A DNA stretch of 5,854 nucleotides. Source: Flavisolibacter sp. GTDB taxonomy: Bacteria > Bacteroidota > Bacteroidia > Chitinophagales > Chitinophagaceae. The position numbers and the translations under genes were made by a program. Location: assembly GCA_025936195.1 (NCBI GenBank), contig JAICTW010000203.1, forward strand, positions 1-5,854, read 5' to 3'. The stretch's first letter is position 1. Each line of letters opens with the position of its first letter. This document shows, in pieces, positions 1 through 5,854 of this stretch. The notes under the pieces were generated by a model. It did not search any database, had not been told where the DNA came from, and saw only the letters and a program-made list of their open reading frames with translations.

Positions 1-1298
1 GGAAGCAAATAATGAATGGCTTTTTGCACCACATTTCGGGATGGCTCATCCGGATGCTCTTCATGCGAACGGTGGATTTGTTCCACCACTACAATCGCAT
101 CATCTATTATCAAACCAATGGCAGCAGCAATGGCGCCCAATGTCATAATATTAAGCGTGTAGCCAACGACATACATTGTAATCAGTGCAAGGCAAATGGT
201 AACCGGGATGGTAATTAAAATGGTGGCGCTTGCTTTAATGGAACGTAGAAAAATAATGGCAACAATAATGGCGAGTGCAAGGCCGATCCACAAACTGTCG
301 GTTACACTTTTAATGGAATCATTTACAAAATCAGCTTGCACGTAATAAGGCCTGATGCTAACACCTTGCGGAAGAATTTTTTTTAACGCTTCCACTTTCT
401 TTTGCATGTCTTCTGAAAGCGTAATCAGATTGGTGTTCGGTTGTTTGACAATAGCTATCAATAAACCCTGCCTTCCGTTGGCATTGATCTTTGTGTATTC
501 AACTCCTTCATTGATCTTAACATCGGCAATGTCTTTCAGTTGTACAATACGTTTTCCGTTATTCGAAATAACAAGGTTTTGTAAATCTTCCAACGAATGA
601 ACCGTGGCATCGGTTACGGTTAAATACATCAAACGGTAATCGGATAAATAACCATTTGCCTGGACGAAATTGGTTTGTGCCAATGCATTGGAAAGCGCAT
701 CAGGCGTAATGCCCAATGTGCTCATTTTTTGGGGATGTAAAGTGAGCCAGTATTCTTTTTGTCTTCCTCCCATGATCCGCACTTCCGATACACCTTCCAC
801 CTGCGATAAAAATGGCTTGATGGTGTATAGTGCGATCTGCTTCATATCAATCGGTGTGCGGCTGTTGCTGTTTGTTTCCAGCGTATAGCCAATCACGGGA
901 AGAATGGAAGGGTTCATTTTCTCCACAGTGATCTGCAGGTCGGGTGGCAATGAATTCCTGATCTGCGCAATTTGCGATTCGATTCGTTGCTGGCTCAGAT
1001 CAATATTCGCATCCCAATTCATGAAAGCAGAGATCTCGCAACTGCCACGGCTGGTGGTGCTTCGTACATCGGCGAGTTCAGGCACTTGTTTGATGGCATT
1101 TTCCAGTGGCTGTGTTACAGTGATCATCATCTTGTCCACAGGTTGCAATCCTGCATCGGCAATGATCTTTATTTTTGGAAAAGTGATCTCGGGGAAAAGA
1201 GAAGTTTGCAAACGACTGTAAACAAAAACACCTCCCATTAAAATAAGTGCAATGACTACTGTAAGCGGGTTTTTATATGTGATAAAGAATTGCTTCAT
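1..1298 (-). CDS. RND-family efflux pump, inner-membrane permease (partial, N-terminal 432 residues)
   Basis: Proton-driven inner-membrane pump of a tripartite efflux system, cut by the left window edge; RND permeases usually have about 1,000 to 1,050 residues, so under half is present. Seen: TM1 at about residues 11-29, a large periplasmic porter region at about 30-330 containing the family-typical FPEITFPK and RSTTSRG segments, TM2 at about 335-352, TM3 at about 357-378 and TM4 at about 384-407. TM4 carries AIGLIIDDAIVVVE, with D399 and D400 matching the paired proton-relay aspartates of AcrB (D407/D408). This double-D form is typical of hydrophobe/drug (HAE) pumps; divalent-metal CzcA pumps usually have DFG...DGA, so metal export is less likely. 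The ATG at 1298 is chosen because an in-frame TAA lies shortly upstream; another ATG at 1312 is out of frame and hits a stop after five codons. It lies 93 bases after the adaptor gene and probably shares its transcript. Substrate unknown. Confidence 0.93.
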   Translation of the reverse strand, partial: MKQFFITYKNPLTVVIALILMGGVFVYSRLQTSLFPEITFPKIKIIADAGLQPVDKMMITVTQPLENAIKQVPELADVRSTTSRGSCEISAFMNWDANIDLSQQRIESQIAQIRNSLPPDLQITVEKMNPSILPVIGYTLETNSNSRTPIDMKQIALYTIKPFLSQVEGVSEVRIMGGRQKEYWLTLHPQKMSTLGITPDALSNALAQTNFVQANGYLSDYRLMYLTVTDATVHSLEDLQNLVISNNGKRIVQLKDIADVKINEGVEYTKINANGRQGLLIAIVKQPNTNLITLSEDMQKKVEALKKILPQGVSIRPYYVQADFVNDSIKSVTDSLWIGLALAIIVAIIFLRSIKASATILITIPVTICLALITMYVVGYTLNIMTLGAIAAAIGLIIDDAIVVVEQIHRSHEEHPDEPSRNVVQKAIHYLL

Positions 1299-1391
1299 TC
1301 TTCTGCTTTCATCTGTTAATTTTTATTGTTTTTAGCCAGATGGAACTTACCAGGATAAAATTTTTATTTCCTTGTGTGATTTATGAAAATT

Positions 1392-2327
1392 TTATTCTGG
1401 ACGTTTCGTAATTTTTACTTTGGCCGTGTCGGGCAGGCCATAATTTCCGGACATTAAAATTTTATCATTAGATGAAAACTTCGGGCTGATGATCTCCACT
1501 CTGTCCGCCGTTTCCATTCCTTTTACGATGGGAACCTTTACAGCAGTGATGGAATCGATCATTTTCATTACCCAGAAATTTGATTGCGATTCATCGGTGA
1601 GTACAGCAGCTTTGGGGAGTGAAATGGCATTGGATCTTTGTGCTTTAATGATGCGGACTTTTGCAATGAGGTTTTGAGGAATGCTATTGGAAGAAGCAAC
1701 TTTGATCAAAACGTTTTGTGTTTGCGAAACAGAATCTACATTGGGTAATATGTCCGCAACCACTCCGTTCAAATGTCTTCCATCCGGCAAATCCACTTCC
1801 ACCGTTTTACCTGTACTTACATACCGGCGCAATTCAACCGGAAGATTCAAAATAAATCCAAAGCTTTTTGAATCGGCAAGCACAGCCAGCTGTTCTCCAT
1901 CCTGCACATAATCTCCTACCTGGTGGTCGAGGCTTTGAATATATCCGCTTGCAGATGCTTTGATGTTGATGATGCCCGAAAACCGGAAAGAAGGATCCAG
2001 TTTATTGATGGTATTTCCTAAAGCACGTGCTTCTTTGGTTTGCAGTGTAAATGCTGATTGTCCTGCATGCACCATTTGCCCCGGCTTTACATTTACTGAT
2101 GTGAGATAACCGTTTGCTGATGCTTTAATGAAGTTGCTTTGCTGATACGACGAAGTTGCATTGAGTTCAACATAATCATTTAGATCTGTTGTTTCAATAG
2201 AAGTAACGGTCACCGGAGTTCTCACATCTTCCGGTGCTACTTCTTCATCGTCGGATGTAGCTTCTTTGCTTTTGCAGGCAAAAAGCAGCAGTAACAAGCA
2301 ACCAAACAATAAATGAATTCTTTTCAT
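1392..2327 (-). CDS. RND efflux periplasmic adaptor (membrane fusion protein), lipoprotein, short form
   Basis: Adaptor that links the inner-membrane RND pump to the outer-membrane factor. Residues 1-17 form a lipoprotein signal (MKR, then a Leu-rich stretch) ending in the lipobox LFAC with C18 as the lipidated cysteine; an acidic SDDEE linker follows. The two halves of a biotinyl-lipoyl domain are at about residues 66-96 and 120-152, each starting with IKASA.GY and each containing a G..V..G turn. A beta-barrel domain follows at about 154-230 and a membrane-proximal domain at about 231-308. Only about 23 residues (97-119) separate the lipoyl halves, where AcrA-type proteins carry a long coiled-coil hairpin; this explains the length of 311 residues against about 400 for AcrA. 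The start overlaps no gene: 9 bases separate it from the stop of the outer-membrane factor, which implies co-transcription. No Shine-Dalgarno is visible, which is normal for the phylum. Family assignment is firm; substrate is not known. Confidence 0.93.
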   Translation of the reverse strand: MKRIHLLFGCLLLLLFACKSKEATSDDEEVAPEDVRTPVTVTSIETTDLNDYVELNATSSYQQSNFIKASANGYLTSVNVKPGQMVHAGQSAFTLQTKEARALGNTINKLDPSFRFSGIINIKASASGYIQSLDHQVGDYVQDGEQLAVLADSKSFGFILNLPVELRRYVSTGKTVEVDLPDGRHLNGVVADILPNVDSVSQTQNVLIKVASSNSIPQNLIAKVRIIKAQRSNAISLPKAAVLTDESQSNFWVMKMIDSITAVKVPIVKGMETADRVEIISPKFSSNDKILMSGNYGLPDTAKVKITKRPE

Positions 2328-2336
2328 TTAATAAAT

Positions 2337-3569
2337 TTATTGGTTCCAATAATTAATCTGGTTCACAGTCCGTAACCGCTCAATGGTATTCAGCGTTAAT
2401 AAATTTTGTGCGTTCAAATAGTTGTTGATGGCGGCAACATAATCCCTCATCAGAATGTCGCCGGTTTCCAATAATTTATTGTTGGCAATGATCAGTGTAT
2501 GCGAGTATTCAATTTGCTTATTGATCTTATCAACCAGCAAATCGGTGGCGCTTAATTGTTTTCTCAGCAGCATCACTTGTTGGTAATATTGGTTGACAAA
2601 AAATTGTTTGTTCGCCTGCCTTGTTCTTTCACGGATGTTTACCTGCTCATATTTCAGTTGTCTTTGATGTCCATCGTAGATCGGTATCGTCAAGCTTAAT
2701 CCTGCACTGAAGCCGAAATTTTTGTACGGAGCGATCTGCAGGCTCGAATTGTATCCGCCATCCACATATGCGCCGATCTTAGGCTTGTATTCATAAGCGA
2801 TCAATTCTTTTTCATTGGCGAGACGAAGACTATCCGTATTAAATCGTTTTAAGAATATTGAGCTTTCCAAATTGTTTTGAACTGCTTCCTGCAAATCGGG
2901 TTTTTCAATTCGCTGAACAGTGGTATCAACAATGCCTGCGAGATAGTTGAGTGTGAGGTAATCGGCAGCATATTGATTTTGCGCCTGCAGATACATCAGT
3001 TCCTGCTGCTGCATGGTTACATAAAAATTCAGGTAATCGGTTTGTTTAAATACGCTTTGTTCTGTAAGTTTTTTCAGCAGCACTTCTTCGGTCCGCATCA
3101 GGTCAAACACTTCCTTGGTAAAATCAATCGCCAACTGATCGGCATAGGCAGTGATGTACTGATCGGTAATTGTTTTCACCAGATCTCTTTGTGATAGTTG
3201 AATGGTATCCAGTAAGGCTCTTCTTTGCAGGTCAATGGTTCTTAATTGTGCAGCCAGGTTGTTAGGTGTGATGAAATTTCTGTTGGCCTGGAAAATAGCG
3301 GTGAGGTTAGCAATGTTGGTAATGGCAGGATCATAGCCCCATCCTCTGATAACAGGAGCATAACTATCCGTATTTAAAAAATTGACCTGCGTTTTTAGTG
3401 AGGCTCTTAATAACTGGCTGTCTATTTGAGCAATTAAAATCTGGTTTTGATAATCTTTCAGCACAGGACTGTTTTCCGATCCCTGCTGCAAAAAAAAATC
3501 AAGTGTACGGTTTTGTGCAAAGCAAAAACAATGAGCCAGCATAAAAAAAAGGGTGAGCCTGTATTTCAT
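2337..3569 (-). CDS. TolC-like outer-membrane efflux factor (OEP family)
   Basis: Outer-membrane channel of the tripartite pump, first gene of the operon. A Sec signal peptide covers about residues 1-18 (MKYR, then a hydrophobic stretch ending in CFA before QN). The mature part shows the duplicated OEP plan: long helices at about 26-60 and 112-212 around a beta-strand region, then a second repeat. In the second repeat the strand pair at about 263-300 contains PKIGAYVDGGY and the family-typical LSLTIPIYDG turn, followed by a Gln-rich helix and a GDILMRDYVAAINNYLNAQ segment (370-388), which resembles the conserved second helix of TolC repeats. At 410 residues it is slightly shorter than most members (roughly 420 to 490). 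The ATG at 3569 directly precedes the signal peptide, and an AAGG lies a few bases upstream. Reading frame is intact despite runs of 8 and 9 A on the plus strand near the 5' end. It is related to the CzcC/CusC group by order of genes, but no residue seen fixes the substrate. Confidence 0.92.
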   Translation of the reverse strand: MKYRLTLFFMLAHCFCFAQNRTLDFFLQQGSENSPVLKDYQNQILIAQIDSQLLRASLKTQVNFLNTDSYAPVIRGWGYDPAITNIANLTAIFQANRNFITPNNLAAQLRTIDLQRRALLDTIQLSQRDLVKTITDQYITAYADQLAIDFTKEVFDLMRTEEVLLKKLTEQSVFKQTDYLNFYVTMQQQELMYLQAQNQYAADYLTLNYLAGIVDTTVQRIEKPDLQEAVQNNLESSIFLKRFNTDSLRLANEKELIAYEYKPKIGAYVDGGYNSSLQIAPYKNFGFSAGLSLTIPIYDGHQRQLKYEQVNIRERTRQANKQFFVNQYYQQVMLLRKQLSATDLLVDKINKQIEYSHTLIIANNKLLETGDILMRDYVAAINNYLNAQNLLTLNTIERLRTVNQINYWNQ

Positions 3570-3582
3570 CCTGCCTTAATTT

Positions 3583-3611
3583 AAAAGAGCCGCAATTAAT
3601 ACGGCCCTTTT
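3583..3611 (-). terminator. Hairpin with U-tract, probable terminator of the PepSY-like gene
   Basis: Arms 3583-3592 (AAAAGAGCCG) and 3602-3611 (CGGCCCTTTT) enclose a 9-base loop. Nine of ten positions pair; the odd one (3588/3606) is an A-C mismatch in plus-strand RNA but a G-U wobble pair in minus-strand RNA, so the fully paired stem forms only on the minus strand. It begins 7 bases after the stop of the PepSY-like gene and ends 14 bases before the outer-membrane factor ATG. The U-run on the minus strand is only four long before AAA, so read-through into the efflux operon is possible. On the plus strand the T-run is longer (six), but no plus-strand gene lies upstream. Confidence 0.55.
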
Positions 3612-3617
3612 TTATGG

Positions 3618-4016
3618 TTAGTCATTTTCAACTTTAAATAAATTACCGTTTGCATCAAAGATCACATCTTTTTTATTGACATTAGCTTCGCAATTCACTT
3701 TGCCATTTGTTTCTACAATTTTAGAAGCTCTTTTGGCCTCTACATTTTTATAATGCTGGTTTAGATAGTTGATTGCCTTAACGGGCAACTCGTTTACAGC
3801 AATGTCCGTTTCTGTTTCAAGAATTGTTCCGCTTTTGGTAATAGTACAGGACATCGTTTGACTGCCTTCTTTAAAGTTCATTTCATAATTCCCATCTTCT
3901 TTTTCCCATGTTAACGTCGTGAGGAGATGCGCTTTTGCAAATGAATTTTTTGTTGGTGTGGATACTTTATCGGACGATAATTTTTGTGAACGGGCCTGGA
4001 AAGAAGCCGTAACCAA
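3618..4016 (-). CDS. PepSY-like (DUF2874-type) secreted protein, 5' end probably frameshifted
   Basis: Small protein resembling the PepSY-like/DUF2874 family of Bacteroidota periplasmic proteins, whose function is not established. Visible family traits: KNSFAKAH helix (about residues 23-30), TWEKEDGNYEMNF strand pair (36-48), the ILETETDIAVNELP segment (65-78), the INYLNQHYK helix (82-90), and the closing VIFDANGNLFKVE (118-130). The open frame begins with TTG at 4016, directly preceded in frame by TAA. Residues 2-10 (VTASFQARS) look like the end of a Sec signal peptide whose start is missing. An ATG at 4045 in another frame opens with MKSIVIINF, a suitable n-region and hydrophobic core, and needs one extra base between about 4017 and 4021 to join. 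The gene is therefore either a frameshifted allele, a sequencing error, or translated from TTG without export. Transcribed leftwards towards the efflux operon, divergent from the PAP2 gene; any functional link to either is unproven. Confidence 0.7.
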   Translation of the reverse strand: MVTASFQARSQKLSSDKVSTPTKNSFAKAHLLTTLTWEKEDGNYEMNFKEGSQTMSCTITKSGTILETETDIAVNELPVKAINYLNQHYKNVEAKRASKIVETNGKVNCEANVNKKDVIFDANGNLFKVEND

Positions 4017-4063
4017 TTAAAATTGATAATGACAATACTTTTCATAATCTGAATTTTAGAAGG

Positions 4064-4071
4064 CAAACTTA
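4064..4071 (-). promoter_or_regulatory. Candidate -7 promoter element of the PepSY-like gene
   Basis: Read on the minus strand, this is TAAGTTTG, a full match to the TAnnTTTG -7 consensus of Bacteroidota primary sigma factor promoters. It would start transcription near 4056, about 10 bases before the ATG at 4045, which supports that ATG as the original start. A clean -33 TTG is not seen; TTC or CAG lies at about the right distance, inside one arm of the inverted repeat at 4089-4119. Chance matches to this motif are common in AT-rich DNA. Confidence 0.4.
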
Positions 4072-4088
4072 AATTCCGAATCTTTTAC

Positions 4089-4119
4089 ATTCTGAAGCGA
4101 AATTTCCACACTTCAGAAT
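4089..4119. repeat. Perfect 9-bp inverted repeat in the divergent intergenic region, possible operator
   Basis: ATTCTGAAG at 4089-4097 and its exact reverse complement CTTCAGAAT at 4111-4119 flank a 13-base spacer. The site lies between two divergent genes, 18 bases upstream of the candidate -7 element of the PepSY-like gene and about 80 bases from the PAP2 start, where a regulator could control either side. There is no T-run after either arm in a useful position, so a terminator is less likely. The repeat itself is certain; the role is inference. Confidence 0.5.
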
Positions 4120-4198
4120 TTATCCAGATTTATTTCCGCTCCTTTTCAGGAATGTATTCTGTTGATGGTACGGTATAACAATAGTATAGAGTGGTTGT

Positions 4199-4867
4199 AT
4201 GCAAAAGGCGGCTGTTCTTCAAAAAGCAAAAGGTATATCCTTGCGCTTGCTGGTGGTTGGAGGAATATTCCTTTTGTCATTGTTCTTGTTTATTCTTATT
4301 GCGGATGAAATGGTTTTGGAGAACGAGAATAACTTAGACATTCTTGTTTTCCAAAAATTAAGAGGAATCACCAATACTTCTATCACCAATATCATGTTAT
4401 TCCTTACTTTTTTTGGTTCCACTTATTTTTTAATTCCTGCTTACATTTTTTTGATCGTGTATTTTTTGCTGTTTAAGAAAACAAGGATGTTATCACTTGA
4501 CGTAGCAGCTGTGGGCATTACAAGCACAATCATTTTATTTTCACTCAAAGCCATCTTTCAGCGTGCCCGTCCTTTGTACCCGTTGGTGAAAACTGTGAAT
4601 GGCTTCAGCTTCCCCAGCGGCCACTCGTTCTGCTCTTTTACTTTTTTCGGATTATTGATCTACATTTTATGGAACCACGAAATGAACCGTGTGCTGCGAT
4701 GGGTGATTACTATTTTCTTTTTTCTTTTTGCCTGTGCTATTGCTTTCAGCAGGGTTTATCTTCATGTTCATTATGCAAGTGATGTGGTAGCGGGTTTTTG
4801 TTTGTGCATTGTATGGCTGGGACTTTCATTTTGGGCCATAAAAAAATACCAGCACAAGCTTTCGTAA
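4199..4867 (+). CDS. PAP2-family integral membrane phosphatase
   Basis: Type 2 phosphatidic acid phosphatase family protein that removes phosphate from lipid substrates at the inner membrane, such as phosphatidate, phosphatidylglycerol phosphate or undecaprenyl pyrophosphate; which one cannot be told. All three catalytic motifs are complete: K117 to R124-P125 (KX6RP, in KAIFQRARP), P139-S140-G141-H142 (PSGH), and S184-R185 to H191 and D195 (SRX5HX3D, in SRVYLHVHYASD). H191 is the expected nucleophile and H142 the acid/base. Hydrophobic segments at about 13-35, 62-92, 99-117, 142-157, 167-183 and 196-214 fit the usual six-helix fold, with the active site facing the periplasm. Length 222 is normal for a stand-alone member. 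The ATG at 4199 has no clear Shine-Dalgarno, and no promoter matching the consensus was found upstream. The EamA gene follows after 57 bases on the same strand and may be co-transcribed. Confidence 0.93.
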   Translation: MQKAAVLQKAKGISLRLLVVGGIFLLSLFLFILIADEMVLENENNLDILVFQKLRGITNTSITNIMLFLTFFGSTYFLIPAYIFLIVYFLLFKKTRMLSLDVAAVGITSTIILFSLKAIFQRARPLYPLVKTVNGFSFPSGHSFCSFTFFGLLIYILWNHEMNRVLRWVITIFFFLFACAIAFSRVYLHVHYASDVVAGFCLCIVWLGLSFWAIKKYQHKLS

Positions 4868-4924
4868 ACTTCAGGTTTTTCACAGAATTATTCTTCAACT
4901 TTATTCCTTACAAAAGAAAAATTT

Positions 4925-5338
4925 ATGTGGTGGGTCTATGCTTTGCTTTCTGCTTTTTTTGCAGCGCTTACAGCCATCTTTGCCAAGGTTGGAATTAAAG
5001 GAGTGGATACAGACCTTGCTACAGCCATTCGAACGGTTGTTATCTTAATTATTGCCTGGCTCATTGCTTTTGCAAGAGGAGGCGCAGCAACAATTACAAC
5101 CTTATCCAAACAAAATTTAATTTTTCTTGGACTGTCAGGAGTTGCTACTGGCTTATCCTGGATATTTTATTTTAAAGCGTTGCAGCTTGGAAAAGTATCC
5201 CAGGTGGCGCCGGTTGATAAATTAAGTGTAGCGTTGGCTATTATTTTATCTATGGTGTTTTTAGGTGAAGCCTTGACATGGAAAACAGCTACCGGTGCTG
5301 TATTGATCATTGCCGGAACCCTGGTTTTAATTCTATAA
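4925..5338 (+). CDS. Half-size EamA/DMT-family membrane transporter
   Basis: Drug/metabolite transporter superfamily protein with a single EamA domain. Hydrophobic segments lie at about residues 3-21, 31-49, 65-85, 91-112 and 118-136, which gives five helices in 137 residues, half of the ten-helix full-length proteins. The segment FYFKALQLGKVSQVAPVDKL (81-100) and the closing LGEALTWKTATGAVLIIAGT (113-132) follow the conserved end of an EamA repeat, including P96, K99 and E115. Single-domain members of this length are widespread as stand-alone proteins and presumably act as dimers. The protein seems complete: it starts with MWWVYALLSAFFAALTAIFA, as is usual, and ends just after the last helix. 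Substrate cannot be inferred. It lies 57 bases after the PAP2 gene with no terminator between, so a shared transcript is possible. Confidence 0.9.
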   Translation: MWWVYALLSAFFAALTAIFAKVGIKGVDTDLATAIRTVVILIIAWLIAFARGGAATITTLSKQNLIFLGLSGVATGLSWIFYFKALQLGKVSQVAPVDKLSVALAIILSMVFLGEALTWKTATGAVLIIAGTLVLIL

Positions 5339-5528
5339 AAATGAAAATTCCGATCGTTAAAGATGAGCGGTTCAGGATCAATTGCATTCAAAACGCCTGC
5401 ATGTGTTTATTGTAGCTGGAAGTAATTCGAAGGCTGATGAGTTTTGTGAATTCTGAAGAAAATCTAAAGTAGAAACACAGGTAAAAAAGCTTAAGTTGCA
5501 TACACTTTCTCATCTTCAAAGACCATGT
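5339..5528. other. Intergenic region without a convincing gene
   Basis: Between the EamA stop and the propeller gene. It holds a 24-codon open frame at 5341-5415 that begins 2 bases after the EamA stop (MKIPIVKDERFRINCIQNA, then CMCLL), and in another frame a 29-codon stretch at 5367-5453 ending in VAGSNSKADEFCEF. Neither is recognised. No strong hairpin terminator is visible, and only a poor -7-like TAAGTTGC lies at about 5493-5500. Confidence 0.5.
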
Positions 5529-5854
5529 ATGAAAAAGGTTTTTTTCGTCTTTTTAGTTCTGACCCGCTTATTCGCATATTCGCAAAGCAACGATTATAAA
5601 GTAGTAAAGTCCTATCATATTCCAAGCTCAGGCGGCTGGGATTATATTGCTGTGAATAATGGAAATATTTATGTCTCGCATGGAACCCAGGTGAATATTT
5701 TGGATGAAGCCAATGGTGATTCCGTTGGATACATTCCCAACACAACAGGAGTACACGGCATTGCGTTCGATAATGAATTGCACAGAGGTTATACAAGCAA
5801 TGGAAGATTAAATAACGTAACGGTTTTTGATCTGAAGAATAATGAACTCGTCAC
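5529..5854 (+). CDS. YncE-like secreted beta-propeller protein (partial, N-terminus)
   Basis: Start of a protein cut by the right window edge after 108 full codons. A Sec signal peptide is clear (MKKVFFVFLVLTRLFAYS, cleavage near residues 18-19). Next come strand patterns of YVTN/YncE-type beta-propeller blades: GGWDYIAV (35-42), NIYVSHGTQVNILD (46-59), GVHGIAFDNELHRGYTSNGR (74-93) and VTVFDL (97-102). Members have five to seven such blades and roughly 300 to 360 residues; they are periplasmic or secreted and usually of unknown function, with binding roles proposed. The ATG at 5529 is chosen over the one at 5525, which is in another frame and gives only 24 codons without a propeller match. 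It follows the EamA gene after about 190 bases and probably has its own promoter, although none matching the consensus is clear. Confidence 0.85.
   Translation, partial: MKKVFFVFLVLTRLFAYSQSNDYKVVKSYHIPSSGGWDYIAVNNGNIYVSHGTQVNILDEANGDSVGYIPNTTGVHGIAFDNELHRGYTSNGRLNNVTVFDLKNNELV

Noticed and set aside
12..1241. Several plus-strand open frames of 68 to 105 codons
   Set aside because: They lie antisense to the RND pump gene, whose minus-strand translation carries clear family motifs throughout; none has a recognisable product.
1489..1911. Plus-strand open frames of 62 and 76 codons
   Set aside because: Antisense to the adaptor gene, with no family signature; shadows of its codon pattern.
2300..2320. 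Bacteroidota surface-export signal in the adaptor lipoprotein
   Set aside because: The acidic SDDEE run lies about seven residues past the lipidated cysteine and follows KSKEAT, not directly after the cysteine as in known export signals; an adaptor should also stay in the periplasm.
2877..3194. Plus-strand 105-codon open frame
   Set aside because: Antisense to the outer-membrane factor, with composition of a random reverse frame.
4219..4422. Minus-strand 67-codon open frame
   Set aside because: Antisense to the N-terminal part of the PAP2 gene, which has complete catalytic motifs.
4798..4998. Plus-strand 66-codon open frame bridging the PAP2 and EamA genes
   Set aside because: Overlaps both real genes in another frame and has no features of its own.
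5167..5391. Minus-strand 74-codon open frame
   Set aside because: Antisense to the end of the EamA gene; no recognisable motif.
5491..5796. Minus-strand 101-codon open frame
   Set aside because: Antisense to the propeller gene, which has a signal peptide and blade motifs on the plus strand.

Overview
The window looks like chromosomal DNA of a member of the Bacteroidota. I infer this from moderately low G+C, near absence of Shine-Dalgarno sequences, a TAnnTTTG-type -7 promoter element, a PepSY-like secreted protein, and an efflux operon in the outer-membrane factor / adaptor / pump order. The protein style would fit a Chitinophagaceae-like genome, but placement below phylum is a guess. No tRNA, rRNA, CRISPR array, insertion sequence or prophage gene is visible.

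Left part, positions 1 to 3569, minus strand: a three-gene tripartite RND efflux operon, transcribed leftwards. It holds a TolC-like outer-membrane factor (2337-3569), a lipoprotein periplasmic adaptor (1392-2327) and an RND inner-membrane pump that runs off the left edge (1-1298, N-terminal 432 residues only). The pump has the double-aspartate motif in TM4 typical of hydrophobe/drug exporters rather than the metal-pump version. The adaptor is short and seems to lack the coiled-coil hairpin.

Middle, positions 3570 to 4198: a hairpin with terminator shape (3583-3611) separates the operon from a small PepSY-like gene (3618-4016, minus). That gene's signal peptide appears cut off by a one-base frameshift. 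A divergent intergenic region with a likely promoter and a perfect 9-bp inverted repeat follows.

Right part, plus strand: a complete PAP2-family membrane phosphatase (4199-4867), a half-size EamA/DMT transporter (4925-5338), about 190 bases without a convincing gene, and the first 108 codons of a secreted YncE-like beta-propeller protein (5529 to the right edge).

Overall these are mostly familiar families. I do not see a convincing undescribed system. The points most worth checking are the frameshift in the PepSY-like gene, the hairpinless adaptor, and the inverted repeat in the divergent intergenic region.
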